From NCBI GenBank assembly GCA_018065745.1, contig JAGHSS010000235.1:1-7858 (forward strand): a DNA stretch of 7,858 nt, written 5' to 3'. A program made the translations under genes and the position numbers. Shown in pieces: positions 4,490 to 7,858 of the stretch; the first letter of the stretch is position 1; each line of letters starts with the position of its first letter. Below the pieces are notes generated by a model. That model saw only the letters and a program-made list of their open reading frames with translations, was not told where the DNA came from and made no database searches. The stretch comes from Candidatus Neoflavobacterium equi (GTDB lineage Bacteria > Bacteroidota > Bacteroidia > Flavobacteriales > Flavobacteriaceae).

Positions 4490-6100
4490 ATGAAGCACTT
4501 AAAATACCTTCTATTCTTATTAATTTTTCCATTAATTGTCACGAACTGTGCTAAGAGAGGAACCATTACTGGTGGTGCTAAAGACACTATTCCACCCAAG
4601 ATTTTAAAAAGTATTCCTGAAAATTTTTCTACAGAATTTAATGGAAAGGAAATTAAAATTTTCTTTGACGAATATATCAAGATTAAGGATGTGAACAAAC
4701 AATTGATTGTTTCTCCGCCTTTAAAAAACACACCTAGCATCACTCCAATGGGGGGCGCAAGCAAAACGATTAGCATCATATTGAATGATACGTTGGCTGA
4801 AAACACGACTTATAGCTTCAACTTTGGTCAGAGCATTGTGGACAACAACGAGGAGAATCCTTTCAATCAATTTAAATATGTGATGTCTACTGGAAGTCAT
4901 ATTGACTCTTTATCCATTAGAGGAACTATTAAGGATGCGCGTTCCAAAAAAGTGGACAACTATGTAACGGTTATGTTGTATGAGGCTGCAACTTTTGCTG
5001 ATTCTACTGTTTACAAAAAAACACCAAGATACATTACCAACACTTTGGATTCTTTGAAATTCTATGAATTGGACAACTTGAAAGCGGGATCTTACTATTT
5101 AGTAGCGCTGAAGGATGAAAACAGAAACAATTTGTATGAGCCAAAATTGGACAAGATTGGATTTTTCAAAGACCCTATCACCATTCCAAACGACACGCTT
5201 TACCAGATTGAACTGTTTAAAGAACGCCAAGCAACAGACTTTAAAAAGCCAGTGCAATTGAGCCAGAACAAATTGAATTTTGGTACTACAACACCCCCTA
5301 AAGGAGTTGAAGTTGAAGTGCACAACAACGGCAATTTATTGGCGTCAAGATTGACTCGTGTTCCTGAAAAAGACTCGTTGCAGTTGTGGATTCCTAAAAT
5401 AAAGGTAAAGAATGATTCTCTTGCGATCAAGATTAAAAAAGAGGATGTGGTTAAAACATACGCTTTGAAAACCAAAGAGATGAAAACGGCTGACACGATG
5501 AGTGTGCAGCTTAACGTCAAAGAATTGAAGTTTAATGAGCCTTATGTATTCCAAGTTAATACTCCGGTTGAAAAGATAAACAAAGACCTTTTACAGGTTT
5601 TTAAAGCTGACAGCATCAACATTCCTTTTAAAATGGACTTTGACACGTTTGAAGGAAGGGGAAGTATTGATTTTGAAAAAGAGGAAAATCAGGTGTACGT
5701 GATCAAGGCGTTGCCGGGTGCAATCACTGATTTTTATGGCAGTGTGAGCGACTCCTTACAGGTGAAACTGCGCACAAAAGACTATGCGTCTTATGGAAAC
5801 TTGACGTTGAACTTTACTAATGTGAGTAGATTCCCGTTTATGATTGAATTGATTGACGCTACAGAAAAAGTGCTTTTGAGCAGTTATGCTGTAAGTGACG
5901 AAAGAAAAACGTATGAGTTTATGAACATCACTCCAAACAAATATACCGTGAGAATCACGTATGATGACAATAAAGATGGGGAATGGACAACTGGAGACTT
6001 TTTACAAAAGAAACAGGCAGAAGAGATTTATTACTTCCCAATGGAACTGGATGTCAGAGCGAACTGGGAAGTAAATCAAACCATAGATTTAAAACAATAA
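4490..6100 (+). CDS. Large Ig-like domain lipoprotein
   Basis: A 536-residue precursor with a lipoprotein signal: charged start, hydrophobic residues 6-17 and lipobox VTNC with Cys20 as the acylation site. The mature N-terminus resembles the bacterial Ig-like (Big_5/SbsA) domain common in Bacteroidota surface lipoproteins. It has GGAKDTIPPKI at 28-38, FFDEYIKI at 58-65 and the closing strand TTYSFNFGQSIVDNNEENP at 106-124. A second beta-rich domain (about 140-245) ends with LKDENRNNLYEP (207-218). The C-terminal part (about 435-536) has a similar ending, YDDNKDGEWTTGDF (491-504), which looks like a DxNxDG calcium loop. The middle (250-430) has no motif that I recognise. No enzyme active site is visible, so an envelope structural or binding role is inferred. 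The ATG at 4490 is the only start that keeps the signal peptide. A terminator lies at 6142-6173. Confidence 0.85.
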   Translation: MKHLKYLLFLLIFPLIVTNCAKRGTITGGAKDTIPPKILKSIPENFSTEFNGKEIKIFFDEYIKIKDVNKQLIVSPPLKNTPSITPMGGASKTISIILNDTLAENTTYSFNFGQSIVDNNEENPFNQFKYVMSTGSHIDSLSIRGTIKDARSKKVDNYVTVMLYEAATFADSTVYKKTPRYITNTLDSLKFYELDNLKAGSYYLVALKDENRNNLYEPKLDKIGFFKDPITIPNDTLYQIELFKERQATDFKKPVQLSQNKLNFGTTTPPKGVEVEVHNNGNLLASRLTRVPEKDSLQLWIPKIKVKNDSLAIKIKKEDVVKTYALKTKEMKTADTMSVQLNVKELKFNEPYVFQVNTPVEKINKDLLQVFKADSINIPFKMDFDTFEGRGSIDFEKEENQVYVIKALPGAITDFYGSVSDSLQVKLRTKDYASYGNLTLNFTNVSRFPFMIELIDATEKVLLSSYAVSDERKTYEFMNITPNKYTVRITYDDNKDGEWTTGDFLQKKQAEEIYYFPMELDVRANWEVNQTIDLKQ

Positions 6101-6107
6101 ATCCATA

Positions 6108-6869
6108 TTACAGGATCTGAAAAAGATCTTGATCATTTAAGAAACCAAGCTTTTGAACGGCTTGGTTTTTTTTGTTATAATCCAAATGAACCATTTTAAC
6201 CGCTTCTTCTTCAAATGGGGGTACTAAGTATTTCCCCATATAATCAATGGCCTGAGAATGGCCTACATATTCAAAATTTGAATGGTCAAAACCTACTCTG
6301 TTTACTGCAACAACATAGGCCATGTTTTCAATGGCACGAGCTCTTAACAGGGCGTCCCAAGCAAAGATTCGCTTTTCTGGCCAAGAGGCTACATACAAAT
6401 ACAAGTCTATGTTTTCATTGTTTCTTGAGAATACTGGAAAACGCAAATCATAACATACCAATGGGCAAATGCGCCATCCTTGGTAGGTAACGATGAGGCG
6501 TTGCTGTCCTGGAGCATAAAAATCTCCTTCTTTTGCAAGGCTGAATAAATGTCTTTTATCGTAGGTTTCAAAAGAGCCGTCAGGGTAAACAAACACCAAT
6601 CTATTCCAGTAATGTCCATTGTCCATCACTGCAAAACTACCGGTAATCGCGGTTTTGAATTGTTGCGACAGACGGGTGATCCACTTCATGGTTTTACCGT
6701 CCATGGTTTCTGCCACGTCTGAGGGATTCATGGTGAAACCAGTTGTAAACATTTCTGGCAACACCACCAAATCCACCTGGTCTAAACCAGATATAACGGA
6801 CTCAAAATACAACCTGTTTGCTTCTGCATCTTCCCACTGTAGCGGAGCTTGTATTAATGCTATTCTCAT
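6108..6869 (-). CDS. Nitrilase-family omega-amidase (YafV/Nit2-like)
   Basis: A 253-residue carbon-nitrogen hydrolase with the nitrilase-family triad: Glu39 in LPEMFTTGF, Lys105 in YDKRHLFS and Cys139 in CPLVCYDLRFPVF. The additional conserved acid Glu114 (AKEGDFYAPG) is present. Family features such as WPEKR (163-167), W171-x-x-LLRARAIEN (171-182) and GHSQAID (203-209) are in order, and the length is normal. The closest match from memory is the YafV/Nit2 group, which hydrolyses the amide of alpha-ketoglutaramate or alpha-ketosuccinamate, a cytoplasmic metabolite-repair reaction. Other aliphatic amides cannot be excluded. The ATG at 6869 begins the typical strand MRIALIQ. The stop is 7 bases from that of the opposing lipoprotein gene, and the last 20 or so codons contain that gene's terminator. 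A promoter core lies at 6886-6893. Confidence 0.9.
   Translation of the reverse strand: MRIALIQAPLQWEDAEANRLYFESVISGLDQVDLVVLPEMFTTGFTMNPSDVAETMDGKTMKWITRLSQQFKTAITGSFAVMDNGHYWNRLVFVYPDGSFETYDKRHLFSLAKEGDFYAPGQQRLIVTYQGWRICPLVCYDLRFPVFSRNNENIDLYLYVASWPEKRIFAWDALLRARAIENMAYVVAVNRVGFDHSNFEYVGHSQAIDYMGKYLVPPFEEEAVKMVHLDYNKKNQAVQKLGFLNDQDLFQIL
6142..6173 (+). terminator. Lipoprotein-gene terminator inside the nitrilase coding region
   Basis: A 9-bp stem (6142-6150 with 6160-6168) around a 9-base loop is followed on the plus strand by a T run (6166-6173). It lies 42 bases beyond the lipoprotein stop. The same bases encode nitrilase residues around KKNQAVQKLGF (233-243) on the other strand. On the minus strand the hairpin is followed only by TTTC, so it should act mainly on plus-strand transcripts. 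Confidence 0.75.
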
Positions 6870-6885
6870 AATGAAATAATTTTAT

Positions 6886-6893
6886 CAAAGATA
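6886..6893 (-). promoter_or_regulatory. Nitrilase promoter core
   Basis: TATCTTTG on the minus strand is an exact TAnnTTTG, ending 16 bases before the ATG at 6869, so the predicted leader is about 10 bases. The -33 position (about 6913) falls in the GC-rich sequence upstream and shows no TTTG. Confidence 0.5.
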
Positions 6894-6916
6894 TGTAAAA
6901 AACGGGAGTTCTCACC

Positions 6917-7018
6917 GCGTTAAGGGGGGAAGCGGCATCCTTTTGGGAGGCCCTGCCGACCAAGAGATACAGCGGACCACCTGACGTATGTGGAGCGCTA
7001 GCGAGACATGGGGAACGC
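6917..7018. repeat. GC-rich structured intergenic element
   Basis: About 120 bases (6901-7020) are roughly 62% G+C by hand count (74 of 120), far above the surrounding DNA. Short inverted ends, GCGTT (6917-6921) and AACGC (7014-7018), frame it. Inside, 6940-6946 pairs with 6960-6966 (one G-T pair), then two facing G-A steps, then GGC/GCC (6949-6951 with 6955-6957) around a CCT loop. AGCGG occurs twice (6931, 6971), and CGCTAGCG near 6996-7003 is self-complementary. From memory, similar elements, with GGGCGTTCCC at one end and CCGCTGTATC and GGATGCCGCTTC inside, are scattered between genes in Flavobacteria; this was not checked. No convincing protein is encoded. Confidence 0.55.
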
Positions 7019-7033
7019 CCAAAAAAAAGATAC

Positions 7034-7069
7034 AAAAAAAGGGATGCATCAAAATGATACATCCCTTTT
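7034..7069 (-). terminator. sdhB terminator
   Basis: Positions 7037-7050 pair with 7056-7069 (one C-A mismatch at 7047/7059) around the loop AAAAT. On the minus strand the stem ends in an unbroken T run to 7034. It starts 23 bases beyond the sdhB stop and should end the succinate dehydrogenase transcript. Confidence 0.85.
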
Positions 7070-7091
7070 AGACGTTGATTTTTAAAAAAAA

Positions 7092-7853
7092 CTATTTAAG
7101 ACTCGCTTTTAAATATTCTCTATTCATACGAGCGATATTCTCTAAAGAAATTCCTTTTGGACATTCAACTTCACAAGCTCCTGTGTTTGTACAGTTACCA
7201 AAACCTTCTAAGTCCATTTGACGCACCATGTTTTGAACACGTGTTGCTGCTTCAACTTGACCTTGTGGCAATAAGGCATACTGAGACACTTTTGCTCCAA
7301 CAAATAACATGGCAGAACCATTTTTACATGTTGCAACACAAGCTCCACATCCAATACATGCTGCTGCTTCAAAAGCTTTGTCAGCATCTTTTTTAGGGAT
7401 CGGAATGTTGTTTGCGTCTTGTGTGTTACCTGAAGTATTTACAGAAATAAATCCTCCTGATTGTTGAATTCTATCAAAAGCAGTTCTGTCCACAATTAAA
7501 TCTTTAATTACTGGGAACGCTTTTGAACGGAATGGCTCTACATAAATGGTATCACCATCTTTGAATTTTCTCATGTGTAATTGACAAGTAGTCACTCCCA
7601 TTTCTGGTCCGTGAGCTCTACCGTTAATCACTAATGAACACATCCCGCAAATTCCTTCACGACAGTCATGATCAAAAGCTACTGGCGCTTTTCTCTCATT
7701 GATTAATTGTTCATTCAATTGATCTAACATTTCTAAGAAAGAACTGTCAGTAGAAACATTGTCTAATTTGTATGTTTCCAAGGCCCCTTTATCTTTAGCC
7801 CCATTCTGACGCCAAATTTTAAGAGATATATTAATTGTATTAGATGAAGCCAT
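7092..7853 (-). CDS. sdhB: Succinate dehydrogenase / fumarate reductase iron-sulfur subunit
   Basis: A 253-residue subunit carrying the three iron-sulfur clusters that pass electrons from the flavoprotein (SdhA) to quinone at the inner membrane. The [2Fe-2S] ligands are C64, C69, C72 and C90 ([10 protein letters not shown], then TTCQLH). The [4Fe-4S] ligands are C166, C169 and C172 (CIGCGAC) plus C231. The [3Fe-4S] ligands are C176, C221 and C227. All are present and spaced as in the family. Length and sequence style fit the Bacteroidota B-type complex, usually ordered sdhC-sdhA-sdhB with one di-haem membrane subunit. The ATG at 7853 lies five bases from the window edge, so sdhA is expected just beyond, and sdhB is the last gene before the terminator at 7034-7069. 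Sequence alone does not tell succinate oxidation from fumarate reduction. Confidence 0.96.
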   Translation of the reverse strand: MASSNTINISLKIWRQNGAKDKGALETYKLDNVSTDSSFLEMLDQLNEQLINERKAPVAFDHDCREGICGMCSLVINGRAHGPEMGVTTCQLHMRKFKDGDTIYVEPFRSKAFPVIKDLIVDRTAFDRIQQSGGFISVNTSGNTQDANNIPIPKKDADKAFEAAACIGCGACVATCKNGSAMLFVGAKVSQYALLPQGQVEAATRVQNMVRQMDLEGFGNCTNTGACEVECPKGISLENIARMNREYLKASLK

Positions 7854-7858
7854 AATAT

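Noticed and set aside
4438..4806. A 122-codon minus-strand frame opposite the start of the lipoprotein gene
   Set aside because: It mirrors the lipoprotein signal peptide and first Ig-like strands, has no promoter core, and reads as the antisense of a clear coding sequence.
6114..6128. GATCT/AGATC hairpin just inside the nitrilase 3' end as a nitrilase terminator
   Set aside because: The stem is only five A/T-rich base pairs with no following T run in the minus direction, too weak to propose as a terminator.
6917..7018. The GC-rich element as an integron attC site
   Set aside because: An attC site begins with RYYYAAC and ends with GTTRRRY. Here the ends are in the opposite order (GTT inward at the left, AAC at the right), and no integrase or cassette array is nearby.
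6901..7020. The GC-rich element as a tRNA or other standard RNA gene
   Set aside because: No cloverleaf, no T-arm GTTCRA sequence and no CCA end could be found on either strand, so a structural RNA of known type is unsupported.
6802..7062. An 86-codon minus-strand reading frame crossing the GC-rich element into the nitrilase 5' end
   Set aside because: It overlaps the nitrilase gene in another frame, spans the structured element and the sdhB terminator, and shows no domain-like composition. It is open only because GC-rich DNA has few stops.

Overview
The window looks like chromosomal DNA of a Bacteroidota bacterium, most likely a member of the Flavobacteriaceae. It is AT-rich. Start codons are preceded by A/T-rich leaders rather than Shine-Dalgarno sequences. 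Several upstream regions carry the Bacteroidota promoter core TAnnTTTG. The gene set also fits: a YceI-family protein, an alpha2-type glycyl-tRNA synthetase, a ComF-family protein, an Ig-like lipoprotein, an omega-amidase-type nitrilase and a B-type succinate dehydrogenase iron-sulfur subunit. This placement rests on reading alone.

Layout, left to right. Positions 1-115 are AT-rich and may hold the first codons of a minus-strand gene leaving the left edge. Then come a DUF202 membrane protein (116-406, minus), a 302-base gap, a secreted YceI-family protein (709-1287, minus), an unrecognised six-helix membrane protein (1378-1977, minus) and glycyl-tRNA synthetase (2068-3609, minus). A 116-base region divides glyS from a divergent plus-strand pair: a ComF-family protein (to 4421) and a large Ig-like lipoprotein (4490-6100). 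The lipoprotein gene meets a nitrilase-family gene (6108-6869, minus) tail to tail across 7 bases. A 222-base gap holding a GC-rich structured repeat precedes sdhB (7092-7853, minus), whose operon partners would lie beyond the right edge.

The genes do not form one pathway. This is mainly housekeeping content: translation (glyS), respiration/TCA cycle (sdhB), metabolite repair (nitrilase), envelope proteins (YceI, lipoprotein, two small membrane proteins) and a PRTase-fold protein (ComF). Transcription appears to be mostly in single-gene units, with clear hairpin terminators after glyS, the lipoprotein gene and sdhB.

The most interesting part is the gap at 407-708. It holds a compact unit on the minus strand: a perfect TTTG-N19-TAnnTTTG promoter, a 23-codon ORF for a hydrophobic peptide with two lysines, and a strong terminator. 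The start codon lies inside a near-perfect inverted repeat with the 3' end of the same ORF. This resembles the layout of small membrane peptides or type I toxins, but no function is shown. Secondary points are the GC-rich element at 6917-7018, a terminator encoded inside the 3' end of the opposing nitrilase gene, and promoter cores so close to two start codons that leaderless mRNAs are predicted.
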